Positions 7,457 through 14,746 of a stretch of DNA of 31,188 bases are shown here, in pieces. Within the stretch, counting starts at the first letter, position 1. Each line of letters starts with the position of its first letter. Both the position numbers and the translations under genes were made by a program. The notes beneath the pieces are model-generated. The model worked only from the letters and a program-made list of their open reading frames with translations. It searched no databases and had not been told where the DNA came from. This stretch comes from an uncultured Clostridia bacterium (lineage in GTDB: Bacteria; Bacillota; Clostridia; UBA1381), in NCBI GenBank assembly GCA_934454215.1, contig CAKSGG010000020.1, positions 1 through 31,188 of the forward strand. Direction: 5' to 3'.

Positions 7457-8638
7457 TCAGCGGTCAAAGTACGATATATACTCAATTCCCGAAGCTCCGA
7501 AATAATATTCATACAGGTCGATAAAATAATCGTCCGTCATGCTTGCTATAAAATCGACAGCAATCATGTTCGGCTCTTCGGAACGGTAATTGCAGTTTTC
7601 GTTAAATCGGTTGGCGTGCTCCACCGTTTCTATGTGATGCCTGAAAACGGGTGAATCCGTATGATTTAATGTAAGCTCATCGAGGATTTTCCCGTAAAGC
7701 TTTGAAAACATGGGGCGAATAAGCGTATTGTATTTATCGGTTGTATCTCCTGCGAGATATATAAGCTCATAGTTGTCCTTTTTTGCCTTTTTCAGTGCGC
7801 TAAAATGCGATTCGTCCATCATTATGCAGTCCTTGCCGAAACTGTTTTCAACAATATTCACAATAAGATTATTTATAATCATAGCGTTGTACTTGCCTAT
7901 GCTGCTTTCCTCAAAGATACTTTCGGACGGTATCATATGAGTTTTTATTGCGTCCTGACGGTCTTTCCCTATATAGGCAATTATATCGGAAATTCGCACA
8001 ACGCACCCTTCAAGAGTGTTGGGAATCAGTTTTTTTATTGCTTTCTCATCAGTATAGCATTTCTCAACCTTTTTGTCAAATTCATCAAAGTCCGAAAGCG
8101 GCGACGGGCGATATTCCATAAATTCCGATTCGCCGTTATGGCATAGTATTCCGTCAAGCGTTTGCAGACTTAAATTCAGGTTCAAAACCTTGTCAAGCAC
8201 ACGAACACTGTGTACGTTGTGGTTAAAATATCTTCCCGTTTTTGCGTAATATATTTCATTAAGAAATTTTTCGCCGGCATGACCGAACGGCGTGTGCCCC
8301 ATGTCGTGACCGAGCGCAATTGCCTCAATCAAATCGCAGTTCAGTCCGAGCAGTCTGCCGATATTTCTTGCAATTCTCGAAACAAGCTGAACATGAAAGC
8401 CGCGGTGTGAAATATCATCATTTTTGTAGAATGAAAAAACCTGCGTCTTATCTGCGTAGCGGTTGTAATACAGTGAGTGCATTATTTTTTCAATATCACG
8501 TATGTATGCCGGACGCCACAGGCAGGCATGGTCTCGCTTTGTATTGCGTCTTACGGCGCCCGAGAAATAATCCGCAAGCTCGGGAATGCTGTTTTTTATT
8601 CTTAATTTTATATCTTCCGACAACTGTTCATACTGCAT
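7457..8638 (-). CDS. HD-domain dGTPase-like phosphohydrolase
   Basis: 393 residues from the ATG at 8638, chosen because AAAGGA sits about 9 nt upstream; a TTG six codons earlier (8656) would place that site inside the gene. The HD metal-binding set is visible: H82 (HRGFH), H111-D112 (ALGHDMGHTPFGHAGE) and a later Asp in VRISDIIAYIGKD. The arrangement is that of deoxyguanosinetriphosphate triphosphohydrolases, which release triphosphate from dNTPs. The family includes members of unproven substrate, so dGTP is a likely rather than certain substrate. It is transcribed divergently from the surface-protein gene. Confidence 0.85.
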   Translation of the reverse strand: MQYEQLSEDIKLRIKNSIPELADYFSGAVRRNTKRDHACLWRPAYIRDIEKIMHSLYYNRYADKTQVFSFYKNDDISHRGFHVQLVSRIARNIGRLLGLNCDLIEAIALGHDMGHTPFGHAGEKFLNEIYYAKTGRYFNHNVHSVRVLDKVLNLNLSLQTLDGILCHNGESEFMEYRPSPLSDFDEFDKKVEKCYTDEKAIKKLIPNTLEGCVVRISDIIAYIGKDRQDAIKTHMIPSESIFEESSIGKYNAMIINNLIVNIVENSFGKDCIMMDESHFSALKKAKKDNYELIYLAGDTTDKYNTLIRPMFSKLYGKILDELTLNHTDSPVFRHHIETVEHANRFNENCNYRSEEPNMIAVDFIASMTDDYFIDLYEYYFGASGIEYISYFDR

Positions 8639-8672
8639 ATAAAATTTTCCTTTCAAATACTGTTACTAATTA

Positions 8673-8681
8673 ATTATACCA
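8673..8681 (-). promoter_or_regulatory. Extended -10 element of the dGTPase-like gene
   Basis: Minus strand TGGTATAAT, an extended -10 (TGnTATAAT), about 35 nt upstream of the start codon. No good -35 is visible at 17 nt, which fits an extended -10 promoter. Confidence 0.5.
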
Positions 8682-8776
8682 TAATATCGGCAAAATATCA
8701 TTTATAAAAAGTATACAAAAAAACAGCGGAGCAATTAGTACAATAGAACAAAAACGGATAAATTTATAAATAGGTA

Positions 8777-8805
8777 GTGACAAACCAATTCATTTGTGAT
8801 AAGAT
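8777..8805 (+). promoter_or_regulatory. Predicted promoter of the surface protein-sortase operon
   Basis: GTGACA, 17-nt spacer, TAAGAT. The spacer carries the inverted repeat ACAAA-N8-TTTGT (8780-8797), a possible operator. Confidence 0.4.
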
Positions 8806-8849
8806 ATAGCTTATAAAAATATGTCTGCATAGAAGGAGCGGAAATTGTA

Positions 8850-10031
8850 ATGAAAAGAATATTTGCTGCAATAATGTCAGCCGCAATGCTTGCGTCGGCG
8901 TCAATGCCGATATTCGCAGCAGGAGAGCTGGGAAGCGTTACCGTATCGTCAAAGAAAGTTTCGGCACCCGTAAAAACGTTTGTAACCGGAAACGGTGAGA
9001 TGGGTGAAATAAATATAGACGACGTAATGACCGAGGTCGGAAAGGTAACGGCTACAAAAGAAACGCTGCAAACTTTAAAGATAAAGAGTACAGTTGCGCC
9101 GATGGATTTCTGGCTTAAGCTGGAGCTTCCCGAGACTTCGGGATATAACAGAGCCGAAACTTATACGGCGGTTGATTACTATAAGTTTAAGATAACCGAT
9201 GAAAATAACAGGGTACTTTACGATGATGAGAAAAACGAATATTCGGCAGGAAATACGTCAAGATATATACATATAGCAGAGAATACGAAAAATAAAAAGG
9301 AAAGCTCGTATAACTTGTATATTTCGGCAAATAAAGATGTTGATTTGTCAAAGCTTTCATCAAAGACAAGCGATATAGAATGGAAGATTGTCTATACCGA
9401 TGACGAGAAAAAGTTCCAGTCAGCATCAATGCCGTCGGCAACGCCGTCGTTTACATCGGCTCCGACGAATGCTCCTCATGCAAGTGCGGCTCCTTCGGCG
9501 ACAGCATCGGCAGCTCCAACATCGTCTTCAGCGCCGAGTGCTTCGGCAAGTGCGGCTCCTGCGGAAAAGAAGGTCGAAATACTTGTTACTGCCAATCAGA
9601 GCGGTAAAAACGTATTGAAACCCGGTACCTACAAAATGGTAGGTAAGGGCATCGTAACTGTATTTAACAAGGACGGAGGAAGTAAATTTCAGGGTGAGTT
9701 GTTCAGCAAAAATGATGACGGTCTTATCGTAACGGTTGCAGAGGGTGAGAGAATACTTCTTGAAGGAGATTCGACCGCATATATTCAGTTTAAATCACCG
9801 AATACGACAGCAACGGCGAAAGCCACGGCAACTGCAAAAGCTACAACAAAACCGACAGCAACGGCGAAAGTCAAGGCAACTGCAAAAGCAACGGCAAAGC
9901 CGTCGGCAGCGCCTAAAAGCAATCCGAAGACAGGCGACTTTACCCCGATTGCAGGATTGTGCGCATTGGCATTTCTATCACTCGGAACAGTAATTTATGT
10001 GATTGCGGACTCGAAGAAAAAACGTAATTAA
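8850..10031 (+). CDS. Secreted cell-wall-anchored protein with NPKTG sorting signal
   Basis: 393 residues. A signal peptide (1 to about 24, MKRIFAAIMSAAMLASASMP then IFAAG) is followed by an extracellular domain of unknown fold (about 26-190), a Ser/Ala/Pro-rich linker (about 190-238), a second small beta-rich domain (about 240-317, with LKPGTYKMVGKGIVTVF), and a Thr/Ala/Lys-rich wall-spanning stretch (about 320-355). The C-terminus is a classical sorting signal: NPKTG at 358-362, hydrophobic segment about 366-386, then DSKKKRN. The sortase gene follows 31 nt later and is the likely anchoring enzyme. I do not recognise the two folded domains and infer no binding function. Start ATG is preceded by AAGGAG. 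Confidence 0.88.
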   Translation: MKRIFAAIMSAAMLASASMPIFAAGELGSVTVSSKKVSAPVKTFVTGNGEMGEINIDDVMTEVGKVTATKETLQTLKIKSTVAPMDFWLKLELPETSGYNRAETYTAVDYYKFKITDENNRVLYDDEKNEYSAGNTSRYIHIAENTKNKKESSYNLYISANKDVDLSKLSSKTSDIEWKIVYTDDEKKFQSASMPSATPSFTSAPTNAPHASAAPSATASAAPTSSSAPSASASAAPAEKKVEILVTANQSGKNVLKPGTYKMVGKGIVTVFNKDGGSKFQGELFSKNDDGLIVTVAEGERILLEGDSTAYIQFKSPNTTATAKATATAKATTKPTATAKVKATAKATAKPSAAPKSNPKTGDFTPIAGLCALAFLSLGTVIYVIADSKKKRN

Positions 10032-10062
10032 AACAATCTGCTGAGGGAAAGGAGAGAATAAT

Positions 10063-10854
10063 GTGAATAAGAAGCGCCGCATTATTTTAATCCTTTCTCT
10101 CAGTATTTTCATTGGCTGCGTCGGATATTTGGCAAAGTATTTTTATGACAGCCGTAAGGCGAAAAATGATATTTCGGCGCTCAGAAACGTTGTTGAAAGC
10201 GGCTTTGAAAAAGACGGCGGCGAAAAAAATGATGCACAGACCGAAGAAAACAATGAGCCTGAAGAGAAATACGCTCCGAACGGTATGATTCAAGGTTATT
10301 ACAATGCTTATGAAAAGAATAACGATATGGTTGGTTGGGTAAAAATTGAGGGTACGGATATAGATTATCCCGTCATGCAAAATGAGGACAACGAATATTA
10401 TTTACACCGCAATTTTGAAAAAAAATATCAGTACAGCGGTCTGCCGTTTCTTGATTATCAGTGCGATATAAAAAAGCCGAGCGATAATCTTATTATTTAT
10501 GCTCATAATATGAAAGACGGTTCTATGTTTGCGGGCTTGCTCGGTTACGAAGACAAGAAGTTTTATGACAGCCATTCGGTTATTGATTTTGACACAAACT
10601 ATGAAAGAGGTAAATATAAAATATTTGCGGTATTTGAAACAAAGACAAACTCAGAGAATGAGTTTAAGTATCACGAATGGACAGAATTTGAAAGCAAGGA
10701 AAAATTTGTTGAATTTATGAGTACGGTAAAAAGCGGTATGCTGTATAAAACGGGCGAATCCGTCAGCTACGGCGACAAGATACTTACTCTTTCAACCTGC
10801 TCATACAACCGCTCAAATGAGAGAATGGTTGTAATGGCAAAAAGAATACAATAG
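10063..10854 (+). CDS. srtB: Class B sortase
   Basis: 263 residues. One N-terminal membrane segment (about 7-25), a charged linker rich in Glu/Asn (about 48-72), then the sortase domain. Catalytic residues are H148 (IIYAHNM), C246 (LSTCSY) and R254 (NERMVVMAK). NEYYLHRNF and the TLSTC motif are typical of class B enzymes. It is a membrane transpeptidase that cuts a sorting signal between Thr and Gly and joins the protein to peptidoglycan. The start is GTG; an ATG two bases earlier is followed at once by a stop. Clostridial class B sortases are known to accept xPxTG signals, consistent with the adjacent NPKTG protein as its dedicated substrate. Confidence 0.93.
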   Translation: MNKKRRIILILSLSIFIGCVGYLAKYFYDSRKAKNDISALRNVVESGFEKDGGEKNDAQTEENNEPEEKYAPNGMIQGYYNAYEKNNDMVGWVKIEGTDIDYPVMQNEDNEYYLHRNFEKKYQYSGLPFLDYQCDIKKPSDNLIIYAHNMKDGSMFAGLLGYEDKKFYDSHSVIDFDTNYERGKYKIFAVFETKTNSENEFKYHEWTEFESKEKFVEFMSTVKSGMLYKTGESVSYGDKILTLSTCSYNRSNERMVVMAKRIQ

Positions 10855-10860
10855 GTATAT

Positions 10861-10935
10861 GCCCTCTTAGTTAAGTGGATATAACAAGCCCCTCCTAAGG
10901 GCTAGTCACGTGTTCGACTCACGTAGGGGGTGCCA
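10861..10935 (+). tRNA. tRNA-Arg(CCT)
   Basis: A full cloverleaf can be drawn: acceptor GCCCTCT/AGGGGGT (two G-T pairs), D stem GTTA/TAAC, anticodon stem AGCCC/GGGCT with loop CTCCTAA (anticodon CCT, decoding AGG), T stem ACGTG/CACGT with loop TTCGACT, discriminator G and encoded CCA. It starts only 6 nt after the sortase stop codon. Confidence 0.95.
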
Positions 10936-10938
10936 TAA

Positions 10939-10988
10939 GAAACAAACATTTTTTTGTAACATAGTTATGATGATGTTTGTTTCTTTTT
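10939..10988 (+). terminator. Intrinsic terminator after tRNA-Arg
   Basis: Perfect 11-bp stem GAAACAAACAT/ATGTTTGTTTC with a long A+T-rich loop, followed by five T residues. Confidence 0.8.
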
Positions 10989-11059
10989 CATAGATATGAT
11001 AATGGTGGTTGCTTTCAGTGGTGTGACCCATCGGGGATGGCATAAGGAGGAATATATAC

Positions 11060-11875
11060 ATGAATGTAAAACAAAATCTGCATACACATACAAACTATTG
11101 TGACGGGGTGGATTCTCCGCAAGAAATGGTAGAAGAAGCAATAAAAAAAGGATTTGGCTCTATTGGATTTTCAGGCCACTCATATGCGTATTACGATCCC
11201 GAACATTCAATGTCAATTGAAGGAACAGAAAAATACAAAAATGAAATATACAGATTAAAAGAGGAGTATAAGGACAAAATCAAGATTTTTTGCGGACTTG
11301 AATTTGATATGTACTCAAAGGTTGATTTAACGGGATATGATTATCTTATAGGTGCTGTACATTATCTTTTGATTGACGATGAAATTATTAGTTTTGATTG
11401 TTCGCAGGAGATTGTCGAAGATATTATAAATAAATATTTCAACGGCAACGGTATGAATTATGCAAGGGCATATTATGATACTCTTGCCCAATTGCCCGAA
11501 TACGGAAAATTTGATATTATAGGACATTTTGATTTAATCACAAAGCATAGTGACAATATTCAATTTTTTGATGAGAACTTAGATGAATATAAAAGACTTG
11601 CAGTTCATGCGGCAGAAAAATTAGCAGGTAAAATACCTTATTTTGAGGTTAATACCGGTGCGATTGCAAGAGGTTATCGAAAAATGCCGTATCCGTCTTT
11701 ATTCATTATAAAGGAACTGAAAAAATTGGGATTTAAAGCTATAATATCATCAGATTGTCATAATAAAAATATGCTTGATTGCTGCTTTGATATGGCAATT
11801 GATTTGCTGAAAGAAGCAGGATATAAAGAGCGCTATATCTTAACAGAAAACGGCTTTGTACCTATTTTGCTCTAA
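11060..11875 (+). CDS. PHP-domain phosphatase, histidinol-phosphatase (HisJ/HisK)-like
   Basis: 271 residues with the PHP metal-binding motifs in order: NLHTHT (H8, H10), GFSGHS (H40), CGLEFDM, GAVHYL, GHFDLI, EVNTGA and SSDCHN. This arrangement is that of PHP-type histidinol-phosphatases, which remove phosphate from L-histidinol phosphate. No other his genes are nearby, so the annotated substrate should be taken as a family guess. Start ATG has a strong AAGGAGG. It lies 12 nt upstream of a EutH-like transporter gene and shares its A+T-rich codon choice (many TTA, ATA, AAT), unlike the core genes around them. Confidence 0.85.
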   Translation: MNVKQNLHTHTNYCDGVDSPQEMVEEAIKKGFGSIGFSGHSYAYYDPEHSMSIEGTEKYKNEIYRLKEEYKDKIKIFCGLEFDMYSKVDLTGYDYLIGAVHYLLIDDEIISFDCSQEIVEDIINKYFNGNGMNYARAYYDTLAQLPEYGKFDIIGHFDLITKHSDNIQFFDENLDEYKRLAVHAAEKLAGKIPYFEVNTGAIARGYRKMPYPSLFIIKELKKLGFKAIISSDCHNKNMLDCCFDMAIDLLKEAGYKERYILTENGFVPILL

Positions 11876-11887
11876 AAGGAAAAGCAT

Positions 11888-12964
11888 ATGGAAATATTGA
11901 AAGTAATTATAGTTGCATTTCTCATAATAGGAGTTATAGATTATTTAATAGGTAATAAGTTTGGCTTGGGTAAGGAATTTGAAAAGGGTATTTCCATGCT
12001 CGGACCGCTTACGCTATCGATGTCGGGAATGTTGATAATTGCACCGACAATATTGCATTTCCTGACAGGGATAGTACATATTTTTCCTGATTTTATTGAA
12101 CCGTCAATATTAACATCTTCTATTCTTGCGAACGATATGGGCGGTGCTGCTCTTTCAGAACAGTTATGTAATAATTCGGATTTGGGTAAATTTAATGCAA
12201 TGGTGGTTTCATCAATGATGGGAGCTACAGTATCATTTACAATTCCGGCAGCGTTGGGAATGGTTGATAAATCAAAATACAAACAGTTAGTTTTCGGAAT
12301 GCTTTGCGGAATTGTGACAATACCTATAGGTTGTTTTGCGGGAGGAATTATTGCAGGCATTAAAATCGTGCCGTTAATAGCTGATTTAATTCCTTTGGTA
12401 ATAATTTCAGTAATTATAGCGATTGGATTATACAAAGCTCCTGACAAAAGCGAAAAAATCTTTTTTGTAACAGGAAAAATAATTAGGGTTATAACTATAT
12501 TGGGTTTGGTAAGCGGAATAATTGAATTATTGACAGGAATTAAGCTTATACCGTATTCGGATACACTTGAAAATACTGCTGAGATTATAATAAATGCAGC
12601 ATGTGTTATGGCAGGTGCATTTCCTTTAATTTATTGCTTATCTGTATTATTGAAGAAACCGTTAATAAAACTGGGAAATAGATTAAATATTAATAATTCT
12701 TCGGCAATCGGATTTATTTCGTCGTTGGCAACAAATTTAACTACATTTGAATTGATGAAAGATATGGACAATAAAGGAATTATATTAAATTCTGCGTTTG
12801 CGGTTTCGGCTTCATTTGTATTTGCAGACCATTTGGCTTTCACTATGGCTTTTATGCCTGAATATACTGCAAGTGTTATTGTGGGAAAGCTTGTTGCTGG
12901 TTTTGCCGCTATTGCGGCTGCGAATGAATTTAGCAAGGTAAAAAATGATATTGGCTTGCTGTAA
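11888..12964 (+). CDS. eutH: EutH-family ethanolamine transporter (stand-alone)
   Basis: 358 residues, strongly hydrophobic, with about ten membrane segments. SSILANDMGGAAL (ANDMGG at 81-86) and FADHLAFT (312-319) are signature segments of EutH, the ethanolamine permease of eut operons. No ammonia-lyase, microcompartment or eut regulator genes lie in this window, so it is an orphan here. Ethanolamine is the expected substrate by family, unproven. AAAGGA precedes the ATG, 12 nt after the PHP gene, so the two are probably co-transcribed. Base use is A+T-rich like its partner, suggesting joint acquisition (inference). Confidence 0.87.
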   Translation: MEILKVIIVAFLIIGVIDYLIGNKFGLGKEFEKGISMLGPLTLSMSGMLIIAPTILHFLTGIVHIFPDFIEPSILTSSILANDMGGAALSEQLCNNSDLGKFNAMVVSSMMGATVSFTIPAALGMVDKSKYKQLVFGMLCGIVTIPIGCFAGGIIAGIKIVPLIADLIPLVIISVIIAIGLYKAPDKSEKIFFVTGKIIRVITILGLVSGIIELLTGIKLIPYSDTLENTAEIIINAACVMAGAFPLIYCLSVLLKKPLIKLGNRLNINNSSAIGFISSLATNLTTFELMKDMDNKGIILNSAFAVSASFVFADHLAFTMAFMPEYTASVIVGKLVAGFAAIAAANEFSKVKNDIGLL

Positions 12965-12988
12965 TATAGTTATAATGTTAAAATAATT

Positions 12989-13096
12989 AAATACGGTTTT
13001 AAATGCGAGAAGAAATATAGCGAAGAAAAATTATCAAAAAGTATTATGGCTGTTTGTATTCTTATGAGCTTAGTTCCGATTTCAGCATTCAGCTGA
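12989..13096 (+). pseudogene. Possible remnant of a secreted-protein N-terminus (signal peptide)
   Basis: The 316-nt gap between eutH and rpsF holds no intact gene. One frame here reads KLSKSIMAVCILMSLVPISAFS then stop (TGA at 13094), which looks like a clostridial signal peptide (basic start, hydrophobic core, SAFS end) cut short. No usable start with ribosome binding site precedes it, and the frames after the stop are quickly closed. It may be a decayed gene end or chance. The rest of the gap holds the rpsF promoter and leader. Confidence 0.3.
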
Positions 13097-13174
13097 AATT
13101 TATACGGTATGAGCAGGGTTGCGGTGCTGCTGCGGACAGAGTTTGAAAATTTATAATATTTTTTAAAAAAATAC

Positions 13175-13203
13175 TTGACAAATCAGAAAAAATAAGGTAT
13201 AAT
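13175..13203 (+). promoter_or_regulatory. Sigma-A promoter of rpsF-ssb-rpsR
   Basis: Perfect consensus TTGACA, 17-nt spacer, TATAAT. Transcription should start near 13210, giving a leader of about 70 nt. Confidence 0.92.
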
Positions 13204-13209
13204 ATTGAA

Positions 13210-13270
13210 GTCTGTTAAGGACAGACATCCTTGCCCGAGAGATTGGCTTTCGGGACTAATGTCCATAAGG
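13210..13270 (+). ncRNA. Structured 5' leader of rpsF operon, probable S6:S18-binding RNA
   Basis: GGACA (13219-13223) can pair with TGTCC (13260-13264), enclosing an inner hairpin CCCGA (13234-13238)/TCGGG (13250-13254). An alternative 5' hairpin GTCTGT/ACAGAC (13210-13226) would compete with the outer helix. A leader binding the S6:S18 complex and repressing this operon is known in many bacteria; assignment here rests on position and a two-helix fold, not on a covariance search. Confidence 0.45.
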
Positions 13271-13280
13271 AGGTGCGAAA

Positions 13281-13583
13281 ATGGCTGAAAAAATAATAAA
13301 CAGCTATGAAACAATTTTTATCATTGACGCGACACTTGCAGAGGAAAAGGTAACAGAGCTGAAAGATAAGTTTGTAGGACTTATTGAGAAAAACGGTACT
13401 GTTGAATCTGTTGACGAGTGGGGCAAGAGAAGACTTGCTTACGAGATTAATGATAGAACCGAAGGTTTCTACTATCTTGTAGATTTCAAGGCTGATGCGG
13501 AATTCCCTAAGGAGCTTGACAGAAATTACAAGATTACCGAAGGTGTTTTGAGAACTATCATAATCAGAAAAGACGAAGAATAA
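13281..13583 (+). CDS. rpsF: 30S ribosomal protein S6
   Basis: 100 residues, typical length. NSYETIFIIDATL at the N-terminus, EWGKRRLAYEINDRTEGFYYLVDF in the middle and NYKITEGVLRTII near the end are diagnostic. S6 binds S18 in the platform of the small subunit. First gene of the conserved rpsF-ssb-rpsR operon, with AAGGAGGTG before the ATG. Confidence 0.98.
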   Translation: MAEKIINSYETIFIIDATLAEEKVTELKDKFVGLIEKNGTVESVDEWGKRRLAYEINDRTEGFYYLVDFKADAEFPKELDRNYKITEGVLRTIIIRKDEE

Positions 13584-13601
13584 GTCTTTTGAGGTAAGAG
13601 A

Positions 13602-14105
13602 ATGAACAAGGTTATTTTGATGGGTCGTTTAACAAGAGATCCTGAATTAAGACAAACTCCGACGGGAGTGAGCGTTGCAAGATTTTCAATCGCAGTAAAC
13701 AGAAGATTCTCCGGCAGAGACGGACAGCAGCAGGCAGATTTTATAAATTGTGCCGCATGGCGTCAGACGGGTGAGTTTATATGCAGATACTTTCAGAAAG
13801 GAAGTATGATTGCGGTTGTCGGAAGTATACAGACAAGCAGTTGGGACGATAAGGACGGCAAAAGACAATATTCAACAGAAGTTGTTGTTGACGAAGCCTA
13901 CTTTACCGGCTCGAGAGCGGAAACGGGTACACAGCAGAACGGCGGAAATTATGCAAATCAGGGATTTGCACAGCCTCAGGCTCAGCAGCCTGCTTTCAAT
14001 GCTCCGCAAAACGGCGGAATGGATGCTAACTTCGGCAGCGAGGGTTTTAATACGATGGATTTTGCCAATATAGATGATGGCAGCGAGGACGACCTGCCGT
14101 TCTAA
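13602..14105 (+). CDS. ssb: Single-stranded DNA-binding protein
   Basis: 167 residues. The N-terminal OB fold (MNKVILMGRLTRDPELRQTP to about 110) is followed by a Gln/Asn/Gly-rich linker (about 110-155) and the conserved acidic tail DDLPF that recruits partner proteins. It coats single-stranded DNA in replication, repair and recombination. Its place between rpsF and rpsR is the Firmicute norm; ribosome binding site GAGGTAAGAG lies just after the rpsF stop. Confidence 0.98.
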   Translation: MNKVILMGRLTRDPELRQTPTGVSVARFSIAVNRRFSGRDGQQQADFINCAAWRQTGEFICRYFQKGSMIAVVGSIQTSSWDDKDGKRQYSTEVVVDEAYFTGSRAETGTQQNGGNYANQGFAQPQAQQPAFNAPQNGGMDANFGSEGFNTMDFANIDDGSEDDLPF

Positions 14106-14128
14106 AAAATGATAAGGAGGATATAGTC

Positions 14129-14374
14129 ATGGCTGAGAGAATGGAAAGACCTCAGAGAGCAAGAAAGCCTAAGAAAAAGGTTTGCATGTTCTGTATAGAT
14201 AAGGTTGAACATATTGATTATAAAGATACAGCTAAGCTGAGAAGATACGTTTCGGAGAGAGGAAAGATTGTTCCCAGACGTATAAGCGGTAACTGTGCAA
14301 AGCATCAGAGACAGCTTACAACAGCAATTAAGAGAGCAAGACAGATTGCATTGCTTCCTTTCGTAGCTGAATAA
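14129..14374 (+). CDS. rpsR: 30S ribosomal protein S18, zinc-binding (C+) form
   Basis: 81 residues. DYKDTAKLRRYVSERGKI, PRRISGNCAKHQRQ and TTAIKRARQIALLPF are diagnostic. C19, C22, C56 and H59 form a zinc-binding set, so this is the C+ type of S18. Pairs with S6 in the 30S platform. Last protein gene of the operon; tRNA-Leu follows 41 nt later. Confidence 0.98.
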   Translation: MAERMERPQRARKPKKKVCMFCIDKVEHIDYKDTAKLRRYVSERGKIVPRRISGNCAKHQRQLTTAIKRARQIALLPFVAE

Positions 14375-14389
14375 TTTTAGTAAATAACA

Positions 14390-14408
14390 CCGCAGCTTAT
14401 TGCTGCGG
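14390..14408 (+). other. Hairpin between rpsR and tRNA-Leu
   Basis: Perfect stem CCGCAGC/GCTGCGG with 5-nt loop, not followed by a T-run. It may mark a processing site or stabilise the rpsR 3' end rather than terminate. Confidence 0.6.
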
Positions 14409-14415
14409 CTGATAC

Positions 14416-14502
14416 GCCGATGTGGTGGAATTGGCAGACGCGCTGGACTCAAAATCCTGTGGTAGTGATACCGTACCGGTTCGACCCCGGTCATCGGCAC
14501 CA
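14416..14502 (+). tRNA. tRNA-Leu(CAA)
   Basis: Type II tRNA with acceptor GCCGATG/CATCGGC, D arm GTGGAATTGGCAGAC, anticodon loop CTCAAAA (anticodon CAA, decoding TTG), a long variable arm, T loop GTTCGACCC region and encoded ACCA end. No promoter is visible between rpsR and it, so it is likely processed from the rpsF operon transcript. Confidence 0.96.
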
Positions 14503-14535
14503 AAATGACTGTTTTTATAAAACAGTCATTTTTTT
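14503..14535 (+). terminator. Intrinsic terminator of the rpsF operon/tRNA-Leu transcript
   Basis: Stem AAATGACTGTTT/AAACAGTCATTT with a short loop followed by a T-run, directly after the tRNA 3' end. Confidence 0.88.
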
Positions 14536-14618
14536 GCACTAAAAGGGAATACTAAAAATGATTAATATAATAAATTTGGTATAAAAATAAAAAATATTAA
14601 AAAAATGTAAAAAAACTA

Positions 14619-14647
14619 TTGAAATAATCTGAAAAGTGTGATATAAT
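14619..14647 (+). promoter_or_regulatory. Sigma-A promoter of the rimP-nusA-infB operon
   Basis: TTGAAA, 17-nt spacer, TATAAT. It follows a very A+T-rich stretch (14570-14640) and gives a leader of about 95 nt before rimP. Confidence 0.85.
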
Positions 14648-14673
14648 TAGTGCGTTTAAGGATAAGTTATTCT

Positions 14674-14699
14674 GAAAGAGTGGGGAAGCCCACTCTTTC
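14674..14699 (+). ncRNA. rimP leader hairpin
   Basis: Perfect 11-bp stem GAAAGAGTGGG/CCCACTCTTTC with loop GAAG, about 20 nt after the predicted transcription start. A hairpin with GTGGG/CCCAC at this place is widespread upstream of rimP (rimP leader). The following bases are T-containing (AATTTTAATTG) but not a clean T-run, so attenuation is possible rather than shown. Confidence 0.7.
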
Positions 14700-14746
14700 A
14701 ATTTTAATTGAGTAAATCTTATATATATGCGGAAAGAGGGGTTTTA

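Noticed and set aside
9388..9993. Arg/Gln-rich alternative frames within the surface-protein gene
   Set aside because: They are frame-shifted readings of the Ser/Ala/Thr linker codons and lack translation signals.
10912..10935. tRNA-Arg 3' end as an attachment site of an integrated element
   Set aside because: I looked for a second copy of the tRNA 3' end downstream to 13280 and found none, and no integrase gene is present.
10989..11059. Riboswitch upstream of the PHP phosphatase gene
   Set aside because: Only a small CCATC/GATGG hairpin is visible, with no recognisable conserved riboswitch core.
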